Positions 24,312-32,783 of a DNA stretch of 64,000 nucleotides are shown in pieces. Under the pieces are notes generated by a model that searched no databases, was not told the origin of the DNA, and was given only the letters and a program-made list of their open reading frames with translations. Source of the stretch: Taibaiella koreensis (GTDB lineage: Bacteria > Bacteroidota > Bacteroidia > Chitinophagales > Chitinophagaceae); the NCBI RefSeq assembly GCF_003545715.1, contig NZ_QVNU01000001.1:1-64000 (forward strand), written 5' to 3'. Made by a program: the position numbers and the translations under genes. Within the stretch, counting starts at the first letter, position 1; every line of letters begins with the position of its first letter.

Positions 24312-26405
24312 TTAGTACTTGACGATCTTAAACACACCGCCGGCCATTGATGACCTGAGGTAATAGATACCCGCAGGCATCTGCGACAGATCGGTCTCGA
24401 TCGTGGCGCCGGCCTTTCCGCTTTGCAGGGGGAACTCGCGCAGCAAGCTGCCATTTACCTGGTATAGCTGAAGGCTGGCGGGCAGATTGAAATCCTTGTT
24501 CAGCCGGATGACGAGTGTATTGTGTGTGGGATTGGGATATACAGTAAGCAGGCTGCTGATGCTCTCGGCCGGCGCCTGGGTAATGCCGGTTACGGCGCCC
24601 GGCTTCAGACCCGACCCGCTGTTGTGCAGCTTTACGACCACAGGAATATGATCGGAAGCGTCGTGCAGGGCAGATACCAGTACGGAATCATACATAGCAT
24701 AAGGCGGTGTATTCAAGGCCTGGTTAAAATGCAAACCGTCATTACCGAAAGCCTTATAAGAGTTGCTTACGATATCGAAGCCGCCGGGCTGCGAAATGGC
24801 ATTGGAGAACAACAGCATGTCAAACCTGTCGTCCATACCACCTGTGGCGCCGCCACCGAAAGCGGTAGTGCGGGGCGATTGGGTGTGATAAGGAGCATAT
24901 ACGGCATTGTTCCAGGTGCCGGTCATGCTGCTCAGCACATCGTTGAACTTACCATTGGTGTTGCTACCATCCTGCACGAGGTTCTGGTAAGCGGCTTCCG
25001 AAGAAGCATAGATATTAAAGTCACCGCAAACCAGGAAATATTTGCCTGGCGACATCGCATTGGTTACCGAACGCAGTGTTTGTGTCTCGGCATCACGCTG
25101 GGCCGCATCCGCAGCAGTGTTGCTTGCTTTCAGGTGGGCAGAGTAAATAATGAGGGTGTCGCCTGATGCGAGGTGCTTTAGCGTAAACTGGTTGATATCC
25201 CGCAGGGAGGTATGGATCGGTGTGTTGCTGATAAACTGGAAACGGGATGTTTTGTAGAAGATCCCGTTATCGCTGTCGGGGCCGTCGATAAAGGCGCCGG
25301 CACTATAGCTGCTGCCCGAGAAGTTGAGTACATTACTAAGGAAGCTGCTCACGCCGGAACCGTTAGACAGTTCCTGCACCACAAGAATATCCGGTTGTGC
25401 CGCCTGTACAATGGTCCTGTAAGCTGGCTCGCGCAGGGCAGCCGTGCTTCCGGGATAATTGAGCAGGTTATAGGTCATTACCGTGAATTCGGGGCTGCTA
25501 CCGGTAGTGGTAATGGTATCGGTAACCCAGTTGGAAATATTGCCGCTGCCACAGTCGCTGCGCAGGTGGAAATAATAAGTCGTTCCGGGCATCAGACCGT
25601 TGGCCGTATAGCTAGTGCCGGTAATGGCGCTTCCGCCGGCAGGATTGCCTGGATTGTCATTGATCACATAGTCATAGCCTGAGGCCGAATCTACAGTCCC
25701 CCAGCTGAATACAGCCGAAGTATCGTTGATGCCACTGGCGCTTACTACGGGTTTGGCGCAGGTATTTACCGTGCTGGTAACCGAGATGTCATCGATAGAG
25801 ATATTATCCCTGTTGCCACTCAGGCTGCTGGATTCCCAGTAGATCCAGCGCAACTGCACTACAGGTTGGTTCTCGGCGCCGACAGGTAATGTCTCCGTTA
25901 ATGTGGGAGAAACATCACCGTTTACCTTGCCATTGCTGGTATAGGTAGTGGTGGTGCCCAGGTTGGTAAAGTTGCCGGTAGTGCCTATCCGGTACTGAAG
26001 CGCAATACTGTTGCTGCGTGACGCCTGGTTGTTGATGGTCTTGCAGAGCCAGGAAACATTGACATGATTAAGCCCGGTGGTGTTGACCGCTACCACCAAC
26101 GCACCTGCCGATATGGTTCCGGTAGACAGGATACCAATACCATCATTGCCCAGGTAATACCAGCCACCGGTAGTACCTGCGGGATTGTTGCCTGCAGTAG
26201 CCAGGTCGCCTACAGCGGGCAGGGTAGTCCTTGAAGAAGGGATCGTGTTGAAGCGGTGTACGGCTACGCCGGCGGGAAGCGTGGCGCTGCTTTGGCTGCT
26301 CAGGTTGAAAGGGAGGCTTACGGCCGAAGGGTTTGTTTGGGCGGCCAACGGCGTAATGCCGCTCAAGGCCAGGACTGCGAGTAGTCCTTTGTAGTGTTGG
26401 AGCAT
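24312..26405 (-). CDS. Secreted endonuclease/exonuclease/phosphatase-family protein with T9SS type A tail
   Basis: 697 residues. A signal peptide is followed by a beta-rich module (about 25-215) and a fibronectin type III domain (about 218-300). The EEP domain follows (about 305-595): TVMTYNLLNYPG, VVQELSNG (metal Glu), IYSAHLKAS, CGDFNIYAS (Asp/Asn) and SDHIPVVV (catalytic Asp-His). The final 75 residues are a type A T9SS sorting domain (LTVYPNPTHNTLVI ... GIYYLRS). It is expected outside the cell as a metal-dependent phosphodiesterase acting on DNA or another phosphoester. Nuclease activity is likely but not certain, since sphingomyelinases and inositol phosphatases share the fold. Confidence 0.88.
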   Translation of the reverse strand: MLQHYKGLLAVLALSGITPLAAQTNPSAVSLPFNLSSQSSATLPAGVAVHRFNTIPSSRTTLPAVGDLATAGNNPAGTTGGWYYLGNDGIGILSTGTISAGALVVAVNTTGLNHVNVSWLCKTINNQASRSNSIALQYRIGTTGNFTNLGTTTTYTSNGKVNGDVSPTLTETLPVGAENQPVVQLRWIYWESSSLSGNRDNISIDDISVTSTVNTCAKPVVSASGINDTSAVFSWGTVDSASGYDYVINDNPGNPAGGSAITGTSYTANGLMPGTTYYFHLRSDCGSGNISNWVTDTITTTGSSPEFTVMTYNLLNYPGSTAALREPAYRTIVQAAQPDILVVQELSNGSGVSSFLSNVLNFSGSSYSAGAFIDGPDSDNGIFYKTSRFQFISNTPIHTSLRDINQFTLKHLASGDTLIIYSAHLKASNTAADAAQRDAETQTLRSVTNAMSPGKYFLVCGDFNIYASSEAAYQNLVQDGSNTNGKFNDVLSSMTGTWNNAVYAPYHTQSPRTTAFGGGATGGMDDRFDMLLFSNAISQPGGFDIVSNSYKAFGNDGLHFNQALNTPPYAMYDSVLVSALHDASDHIPVVVKLHNSGSGLKPGAVTGITQAPAESISSLLTVYPNPTHNTLVIRLNKDFNLPASLQLYQVNGSLLREFPLQSGKAGATIETDLSQMPAGIYYLRSSMAGGVFKIVKY

Positions 26406-26503
26406 AAAGTTGGTTTTGTTTTGGTGACTTTATATCCACAAAAAAGAACAGCCCTGTTATGAGACCATGAAGACAGCATTATGAAACGATTAAATCTGCG
26501 GGC

Positions 26504-26550
26504 AAAACAGCAGGGCCGTCCGGAGCATTCCGGACGGCCCTGCTGTTTTT
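26504..26550 (-). terminator. Very strong terminator of the GAF protein gene
   Basis: A near-perfect hairpin of about 20 bp (core CAGGGCCGTCCGGA / TCCGGACGGCCCTG) with a short loop. On minus it follows the stop of the gene ending at 26600; A/T runs on both sides make it bidirectional. Confidence 0.93.
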
Positions 26551-26599
26551 ATGAAAATGCCTGCTGCCTCTATTGAGGCAGCCTAAAAGGAAATTGTTC

Positions 26600-29071
26600 C
26601 TACCCTGCCACAGTACCGGGATAGGTTACATTCACGCGCAATGCTTTGAGACCGCTGAGCCCCTGGAGATCTTCCAGCTCCAGCTCATCCAGCTGTGGTG
26701 CCAGCATCCCGGTTTCCTGCAGATAGCTGATATAAGGCCTGTAGTCGGCCACATCCCTGTCGTGAAAATAGATGAGCGCAATAGTGCCGGGCTGGGTAAG
26801 CCGCTCCTGGCTATTCCGTATATGCACCTTGTCGATACGCTTTTTGATCATCTGGTAGCGGATGTTGTAAGCACCTTCCACGTCAAACTTACGTTCATCG
26901 GCCCTGAAGCTGATATCAATGGGTTGGTTGTGCACAAAGATCAGCTGCGTGGTCTGTAACGGCTTTGCTATTTCCTGCAGTAGGCTGTGGCTGAGACGGG
27001 CAATGTCGGCCATAGAGGAAAGCTGCCACAAACGCAGGTTTTTCAGGTGAAAATGATCAAACGGTTTTCCGGGCGCAATCGACTGCCCTATGTAGATGTC
27101 GTATTCGATACCATCGGTCCTGAACTTTTCGAAATAGCAGGGATAAGATTGCTGCAATTGCTCCTTACTGGTTTCAAAATAATTGTTGATCGCATGATTG
27201 ATCTGTTGCATCGAACGTTCCAGCGCCTGCCGGTGCCGGTGCACCTCGCCCTGCTCGGGATCCATCGCATTCAGGTAATCGCCGATGAGGCTGCCGGTTT
27301 CGGGCTTTTGGCGAAAAAGGTGCATCAGGTAATCGTGGGCCTGCCCGTTCAGAAAATAGCTCAGGTTATTTTCGTCATTGCTGTTCAACGCACCGCTTTG
27401 CAAGGTCTCCCGCCATTTACGGCAATGATAGCTGATCTCTTCCATCAACGAGCTCCTGTCGAAAGGCTGAAGGGCCGCAAGTGTATTGCTCAGCAGGTTA
27501 AGGTGATGGTCCAGGTCGGCCCTGATGGCGGCGTTCCGCTCCAGCGTTGAATTACGGATATCGATGGCGCCGTACAAGGGATAGACCTCGTTGAAGTGGA
27601 TATTCTCCATGGACGCCGGCAGATGCTTTTTCTTCTGGTGAAGATAATGCCAGGCCGCTTCGTTAAACTTCCATTGCACGGCAGGCTGTATCGATGTGAA
27701 TTTTTCCTTGATGATCTGGTCCAGCTCGGCATTGAACTCATCGATATAGATCTGCAGCAGCTGCGCCAGCGGGCTTAATGCGGGGTCCAGCATGGCCAGC
27801 ATCTTCTCGTCAAACTGCTCCTCCAGCCAGGTGTGCATCCCCAAAACGCCCACGGGTGTTTTGTTATAAAACAAGGGGACCAGTACTAGCGAGCGAACGC
27901 CAGCCCGGCGGAAAGCATCCAGGAAGCCGATCTGCATTTCGCTTTCGCCATGGATATCGGGCGAAAAGAAAGATATCGGGTTAGCGGCATATCCTTCAGC
28001 CTGCTTGCGAAAGGCTTCGGGCGACAGCGTATGCTCACCCCATACGGAAAACAGGATACCGTTGCCGGCCTTCTCATAGCCATATACCGCCTGGTTGTTT
28101 ACCCTTACGAAAGGGAACAGGTCAAACTCTATCTTATTATTCTGTACCAGCGTTTTCAGTGAGCGGATCACGTCCTGGTAATTGTTGGCCGTATGGCCAT
28201 CGGTACGTTGGAACCGGATCTGCTTTATATTTTCGACGGCCATCTGTGCGGTAACATCAGCTACCGTTACCACCGCAAAGCCACGCAACTCGAAGAGCGA
28301 CAGGGGCAATATTTTTTCCAGCTGCTCATAGCCTTCGCTCTCGCTAAAATAGGTATACACCTCACGAAAGCTAAGGGCAGGTAGCGCATCCTTAGCTCGC
28401 ACTTCTATAAAGTCAACATTAATATGCACCTGGTTGTAACGAAGCAGGCCGGTATCGGGATGCGTCCAGGCATGGTACTGCTCAATCTTTACCGGTATCT
28501 GGAAATTGTACAAGCGCTGAAGAATAAGCGCGTAGATCACGTGCATACGCTCTTTGTGGTATTGGCCAGGCGCTTTATGCGGCATGCGGGTCTCTTCTTC
28601 CGATGGCTTGCGGCCCAGAATAGCGTATAAAAGGTCAGTACCGTAAAAGATTTCCGGCTTCAGAGGAGCGCTCAGGCCCCAGGCGAGGTTTTGCTCCGAA
28701 AACAAGGCCGGGGAAAGGCTGGCGTAGATGTATTCACAAAAGTCGCTGTAAAGATGCGTGTCTGCCAACGGTATATCGCCCAGGGGTATATTTTTGTCGT
28801 GGAAATAGTCGAGAATAGTCTGGTAAAAGGAGGTTTTCAGCGTACGTTCTTCCCGGATGCGTTGCTCCAGGAAGCGGATAAAAGGCATAAAGGAGACTAC
28901 GGCGTCCATCTTCAGCGCCTTGGCCCTGCCACCGGAGAGGTCCATCAGCTGGTTCTTCATATACTTGCGGATCGTTACTTGGTTCGGCCCAAATATAGGC
29001 AGATAATCATAATATGCGCCATCCGCTTCGGTTAAAGGAATGCATAAAACGGTCTGCGCCCTGAATCCCAC
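26600..29071 (-). CDS. Large cytoplasmic GAF-containing protein of unknown role
   Basis: 823 residues, no signal peptide or membrane segment. A GAF-like sensor region is visible near 320-440 (FFSPDIHGESEMQIGFLDAFRRAGVRSLVLVPLFYNKTPVGVLGMHTW). After it comes VYPLYGAIDIRNSTLERN (near 500), which recalls the first metal-binding strand of class III nucleotide cyclases (xDIxxST/FT). The second metal Asp and the rest of a cyclase are not evident, so it may be a decayed or different fold. The N-terminal 300 residues resemble nothing I know. The start is uncertain: GTG at 29071 is used; the next Met is residue 38. It stands alone with a strong terminator. Confidence 0.6.
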   Translation of the reverse strand: MGFRAQTVLCIPLTEADGAYYDYLPIFGPNQVTIRKYMKNQLMDLSGGRAKALKMDAVVSFMPFIRFLEQRIREERTLKTSFYQTILDYFHDKNIPLGDIPLADTHLYSDFCEYIYASLSPALFSEQNLAWGLSAPLKPEIFYGTDLLYAILGRKPSEEETRMPHKAPGQYHKERMHVIYALILQRLYNFQIPVKIEQYHAWTHPDTGLLRYNQVHINVDFIEVRAKDALPALSFREVYTYFSESEGYEQLEKILPLSLFELRGFAVVTVADVTAQMAVENIKQIRFQRTDGHTANNYQDVIRSLKTLVQNNKIEFDLFPFVRVNNQAVYGYEKAGNGILFSVWGEHTLSPEAFRKQAEGYAANPISFFSPDIHGESEMQIGFLDAFRRAGVRSLVLVPLFYNKTPVGVLGMHTWLEEQFDEKMLAMLDPALSPLAQLLQIYIDEFNAELDQIIKEKFTSIQPAVQWKFNEAAWHYLHQKKKHLPASMENIHFNEVYPLYGAIDIRNSTLERNAAIRADLDHHLNLLSNTLAALQPFDRSSLMEEISYHCRKWRETLQSGALNSNDENNLSYFLNGQAHDYLMHLFRQKPETGSLIGDYLNAMDPEQGEVHRHRQALERSMQQINHAINNYFETSKEQLQQSYPCYFEKFRTDGIEYDIYIGQSIAPGKPFDHFHLKNLRLWQLSSMADIARLSHSLLQEIAKPLQTTQLIFVHNQPIDISFRADERKFDVEGAYNIRYQMIKKRIDKVHIRNSQERLTQPGTIALIYFHDRDVADYRPYISYLQETGMLAPQLDELELEDLQGLSGLKALRVNVTYPGTVAG

Positions 29072-29185
29072 AGTAAAAGACTGCGAAGAAACGCCATAGC
29101 CGCCTGCTTGCCTCTTGTTAAAACTACAGGTAATACACTGAAACTTTTACTGCTTTTCTCCTTTTTCTTTTTCCCGGGCACAGCC

Positions 29186-29193
29186 TACTTTTG
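29186..29193 (+). promoter_or_regulatory. -7 element TACTTTTG before the small Cys-rich secreted protein
   Basis: TACTTTTG matches TAnnTTTG, with transcription start expected near 29198 and a 30-base A-rich leader without Shine-Dalgarno. Confidence 0.6.
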
Positions 29194-29228
29194 AAACTGA
29201 TTGTTAACCAAAAACCAAACACCTAAAA

Positions 29229-29660
29229 ATGAAGCGTTTATTATCTCTCTTAATGCTGGGCTGTCTCAGCTATGGTGCCATGGCACAGGCCGGATCCTTA
29301 CAGGTAAGGAACAATTCAACCACCTGCTGGGCGCACTATTTTGTAATGGGCGGTCCCAATTGCGGCATTGCAGCCTTTGGTGCTGTTCTGTCTATTCCCC
29401 CGGCTACAACCATCAATTATCCCAATCCCGCAGCGGCAGGTTTAAGCACACCTTTTATCGTAGGCGCCGGGATCAATAATAAATCTGCGGCCTGTAGCGG
29501 TTTTGCAGTTGGCCGTGTAGGAGAACCCTGCACCGGCATGCTGCTTACAAACCCTCCCTATGCCTCTTTTACCAACAACTGTGCACCTTGCGGCAACCTT
29601 ACCCCTACCTGGATTCCTGCTCCGGGTGTAGGCGGTCCGGCACGGTTGATCTTTAATTAG
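29229..29660 (+). CDS. Small Cys-rich secreted protein of unknown function
   Basis: 143 residues. The signal peptide is MKRLLSLLMLGCLSYGAMA. The mature part of about 124 residues is Gly/Pro/Asn-rich and has six Cys (TTCWAHY, GPNCGIA, AACSGF, EPCTGM, NNCAPCG), suggesting disulfides outside the cytoplasm. No T9SS tail is present, so it is probably periplasmic or exported another way. It has its own promoter and terminator. I do not recognise the family. Confidence 0.75.
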   Translation: MKRLLSLLMLGCLSYGAMAQAGSLQVRNNSTTCWAHYFVMGGPNCGIAAFGAVLSIPPATTINYPNPAAAGLSTPFIVGAGINNKSAACSGFAVGRVGEPCTGMLLTNPPYASFTNNCAPCGNLTPTWIPAPGVGGPARLIFN

Positions 29661-29686
29661 TATTGTTTTATTGGTTCTATACTACG

Positions 29687-29716
29687 GCCACCGGTGTCTA
29701 CCGGTGGCTTTGCTTT
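29687..29716 (+). terminator. Terminator of the small Cys-rich protein gene
   Basis: GCCACCGG / CCGGTGGC with a 6-base loop, then TTTGCTTTT, 27 bases after the stop codon. Confidence 0.85.
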
Positions 29717-30020
29717 TATGCCGTTGTTTCTTCCCCTAAGACGGCAATACCATTGCCCCGATCAAGCGGAAAAATAGGAATGGAAACGTTTCCATTTATT
29801 TGGATTACTGTTTTTCCATCTTTCAGCCACCGTTTCAACCGGCAGCCAGCCAGTGTAGTCTTAACTTCCGCTTACCGAAACGCGAACCGCTTTTACCAAC
29901 CCTCAGAAATTCCTGTTCTTTTTCGCAAGATGGATAGTTTCTGTCCATGGGGTGAAGCGGCAGCAGTCTCCGTCTATTGGTATCAGCATATTAGACAGCG
30001 GTACCTATTCTCGGTCATCC
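29717..30020. other. Intergenic region with no gene seen
   Basis: About 300 bases between two converging terminators. A frame runs through it on plus but begins inside the preceding terminator and has no recognisable content. Confidence 0.55.
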
Positions 30021-30054
30021 GCAAAAACAAAGGCTGCCCGTGGGGGACAGCCTT
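30021..30054 (-). terminator. Terminator of the 4,6-dehydratase gene
   Basis: On minus AAGGCTG pairs with CAGCCTT (inner CCC/GGG pairs extend it), followed by TGTTTTTGC, 25 bases after the stop of the gene ending at 30079. Confidence 0.8.
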
Positions 30055-30078
30055 CAATTATAGATAGAGGAGGAGCCT

Positions 30079-32019
30079 TTAAGGCTTGCTTCCGTTGGCG
30101 TCAAGCTTTTGATAGATCGAATTGTTGCTGATGAACTCGGGGACGATCTCTTTCATTTTGCCCACGGTTTCCATCAGGAAATGTTTCTGCGCCAGATCGA
30201 TCAGGTCATCCACCTGCGTGTATACCGAAGCAAAATCGTATTCCCTTACCGTGGCGATCATGATCTTCTCATGATAGGTAGGCATGGTATTTTCAGCATT
30301 GTTCAGCAACTCTTCATACAGCTTCTCGCCCGGTCGCAAACCGCTATAGGTTATGTGGATATCGCGGTCGGGCTCTTTACCCGCCAGCCGTATCATTTTC
30401 CGGGCCAGGTCTACGATCTTAACGGGGCTACCCATGTCAAATACGAATATCTCGCCGCCCTTGCCCATGGCGCCGGCTTCCAGCACCAGCTGGCAGGCCT
30501 CGGGTATGGTCATGAAATAACGGGTGATATCGGGATGGGTAACCGTAATGGGTCCGCCCTCTTCCAACTGTTTCTTAAACCGGGGAATAACGGATCCATT
30601 GGATCCCAGCACATTACCAAACCGCGTGGTAATAAACTTGGTCGTACGCAAGGGCATGCTGCCATTGCCGGAATTGAGCGAAGACTTGCCCGAACGGGAA
30701 ATGTATTTATAATAGGATTGGGCAAATATTTCGGAAATACGCTTGGAAGCGCCCATAACATTGGTCGGATTCACGGCTTTGTCGGTAGAGACCATTACAA
30801 ATTTCTCTACGGCATAGCTTACCGACAACTCTGCCAGTATTTTGGTACCCAGCACATTATTAAGAATGGCTGCCGATGGATGTTCTTCCATCAGCGGTAC
30901 ATGCTTGTAGGCAGCCGCGTGATATACAATATCCGGGGCATAGATCTCGAAGATCTGCTCCATACGTATACGATCGCAGATGTCACCGATAAAGGTCTTG
31001 ACGCGGGCGTCCTCAGGCAGCGACAGGCGCAGCTCGTGGAGGGGCGTTTCGGCCATATCGCAGGCAATAATGATCGCCGGATTGTATTGCAACAACTGCC
31101 GTACGATCTCGCTGCCGATAGAGCCGGCAGCACCCGTTACCAGCACCTTCTTATTGCGGATTTCGGTACCTACCTGCTCGTTCTTGATCTTGATCACATC
31201 CCTTTCCAGCAATTGCTCGATATTCACATCCTTTAGCTGATCGGCCTGGAGGGTGTTGTTGATCCATTTTTCACTCGAGGGTACCTGCTGTATCCTCAGG
31301 TTCAGCTCCAGGCAAATATCCACCAGGTCGTTCAGCCGTTGCTTACGGATATAAGGATCGGCGATAATGAGCAATTCCAGGCCTTCCCGCTTCAGGCGTT
31401 CCAGGCTGGCTTTATTGGCTCTTACTACCGAGGTAGTCTCAATGATCTTACCTATAAGACGCTCATTATCTTCCAGGAAGGCCATGATCTTGATCTCTGA
31501 ACGCTGGTTGTCGGAGATCATCTTTTTGGCCAGCAAACCTTCATAGCCGGCGTTGTAGAGGGCCGCCTTGATCGTCTTCTTTCTTACAGAAAAGAGATAA
31601 TGGAATATCCGCTTGACAAAAAGCCTGTAAATGATAAGTAAGAAGTTGATGCTGAGGTAGTAAATGAACAATACCGATGTGGGAAACAAGGCGGCTTCCG
31701 GCATGCTCTCTGCCTTGGGGTAAATATTCTCGATCAGAAGGAAAATAAGGCAGACAATAGTGTTAACCGACAGAATACGGCCGGTATCTTCCACCGAAGT
31801 ATAACGCACGATCCCGGCATAAGTCTTGAATGCCACTAGCAAACAGGCATTGACCGCTACGGTAATGCTCAGTATCTTTAAAAGCGGGTAATGATCTATT
31901 TCATTTAGATTGAAATTCATCCGCAACAGGAAGGCCATGGACATGGCGACAATGCAGCAGCATAAATCCAAAAGAAATATAATCCATCTGGGCGCGAGAC
32001 GTATTCTTTGAGTGGCCAT
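30079..32019 (-). CDS. Membrane nucleotide-sugar 4,6-dehydratase (CapD/WbpM/PglF type)
   Basis: 646 residues from MATQRIRL; an upstream Met would lie before the predicted transcription start. Four membrane segments (about 10-125) are followed by a CoA-binding-like Rossmann domain (about 140-260) and the catalytic SDR domain (about 290-600). The cofactor loop is VTGAAGSIGSE. The catalytic triad region reads STDKAVNPTNVMGASK, where Met replaces the usual Tyr of the YxxxK motif, as is normal for this branch. The family converts UDP-GlcNAc to a 4-keto-6-deoxy sugar for capsule, O-antigen or glycoprotein glycans (bacillosamine, QuiNAc, FucNAc). The DegT aminotransferase at 58986 could act on such a product, though it is far away. 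Confidence 0.92.
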   Translation of the reverse strand: MATQRIRLAPRWIIFLLDLCCCIVAMSMAFLLRMNFNLNEIDHYPLLKILSITVAVNACLLVAFKTYAGIVRYTSVEDTGRILSVNTIVCLIFLLIENIYPKAESMPEAALFPTSVLFIYYLSINFLLIIYRLFVKRIFHYLFSVRKKTIKAALYNAGYEGLLAKKMISDNQRSEIKIMAFLEDNERLIGKIIETTSVVRANKASLERLKREGLELLIIADPYIRKQRLNDLVDICLELNLRIQQVPSSEKWINNTLQADQLKDVNIEQLLERDVIKIKNEQVGTEIRNKKVLVTGAAGSIGSEIVRQLLQYNPAIIIACDMAETPLHELRLSLPEDARVKTFIGDICDRIRMEQIFEIYAPDIVYHAAAYKHVPLMEEHPSAAILNNVLGTKILAELSVSYAVEKFVMVSTDKAVNPTNVMGASKRISEIFAQSYYKYISRSGKSSLNSGNGSMPLRTTKFITTRFGNVLGSNGSVIPRFKKQLEEGGPITVTHPDITRYFMTIPEACQLVLEAGAMGKGGEIFVFDMGSPVKIVDLARKMIRLAGKEPDRDIHITYSGLRPGEKLYEELLNNAENTMPTYHEKIMIATVREYDFASVYTQVDDLIDLAQKHFLMETVGKMKEIVPEFISNNSIYQKLDANGSKP

Positions 32020-32052
32020 AAGGAATCTGTCCGGGGGTTTATAGAGGCTACG

Positions 32053-32060
32053 CAAAAGTA
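32053..32060 (-). promoter_or_regulatory. -7 element TACTTTTG of the 4,6-dehydratase gene
   Basis: On minus TACTTTTG is preceded by TTTG at 22 bases. Transcription is expected from about 32048, giving a 29-base leader to the ATG at 32019 and excluding the longer reading. Confidence 0.65.
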
Positions 32061-32292
32061 TAAATAAAATCCGATTAAATACCAAATAAATTATGATAAT
32101 TTAAATTTTTGATTTATACTTCCTTAACACCTCTAATAAAATTTTTATTTGCTTCTAGAAAATTTGTCCTCTTGCACTAGCTTTGCAAGCCGGCTTGGAT
32201 TACAGGCGACGGCGCTTGCAGATTGTAGACGCAAAAAAAAAGAATTGCTTTGGTACTTCAATTAAGAATTTTTGTTAAAAAATAATTTTTCT

Positions 32293-32775
32293 ATGCGTAT
32301 TCTCATGGTATGCCTGGGCAATATATGCCGGTCGCCTATAGCCGAAGGTGTAATGCGTGCCCTGGTTACCAGGGACAACCTGGATTGGGTGATAGATTCC
32401 GCAGGTACCGAGAGCTACCATATCGGTGAGCCGCCGCATACCTACTCGCAAAAAATATGCCAGAAAAATGGGGTAGACATTTCTCAACAAAAGGCCCGGA
32501 AATTTGTTGCCGCCGATTTAAAAGATTTTGACCTCATTTACGTCATGGCGCGCGATGTGATGGAATCGGTAAAGCACATCGCCGGCTCGGCCTTCGATGC
32601 CCGTAAAGTGATCCTCTTCCTGGAAGAAAGTCATCCCGGCAGCGGTCGCTCGGTACCCGATCCCTGGTATGGCACAGAAGAAGGCTATAGTGAAGTTTAC
32701 GACATGATCCACGATACCTGTTCGGTGATCCTGGAAAAATACAGGGCAGCTGCCGTTACAGACCTTTATAATTAA
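32293..32775 (+). CDS. Low-molecular-weight protein-tyrosine phosphatase
   Basis: 160 residues from ATG (MRILMV); the in-frame TTG at 32272 is unlikely. The P-loop CLGNICRSP (C-x5-R-S) lies at the N-terminus and the general acid Asp in VPDPWYG near 121. Such enzymes remove phosphate from tyrosine; Wzb/Etp members act on the kinase that controls capsule export, but others are generic. It lies 8 bases before hisS on the same strand and divergent from the capsule-type dehydratase, which makes a link to polysaccharide control possible but unproven. Confidence 0.92.
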   Translation: MRILMVCLGNICRSPIAEGVMRALVTRDNLDWVIDSAGTESYHIGEPPHTYSQKICQKNGVDISQQKARKFVAADLKDFDLIYVMARDVMESVKHIAGSAFDARKVILFLEESHPGSGRSVPDPWYGTEEGYSEVYDMIHDTCSVILEKYRAAAVTDLYN

Positions 32776-32783
32776 AATTAGAC

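Noticed and set aside
29663-30067. 134-codon frame on plus between two terminators
   Set aside because: It begins 3 bases after a stop, runs through a terminator stem and shows no signal or domain.
30109-31236. 375-codon open frame on plus opposite the 4,6-dehydratase gene
   Set aside because: Shadow of a well-supported gene; no domain or signal.
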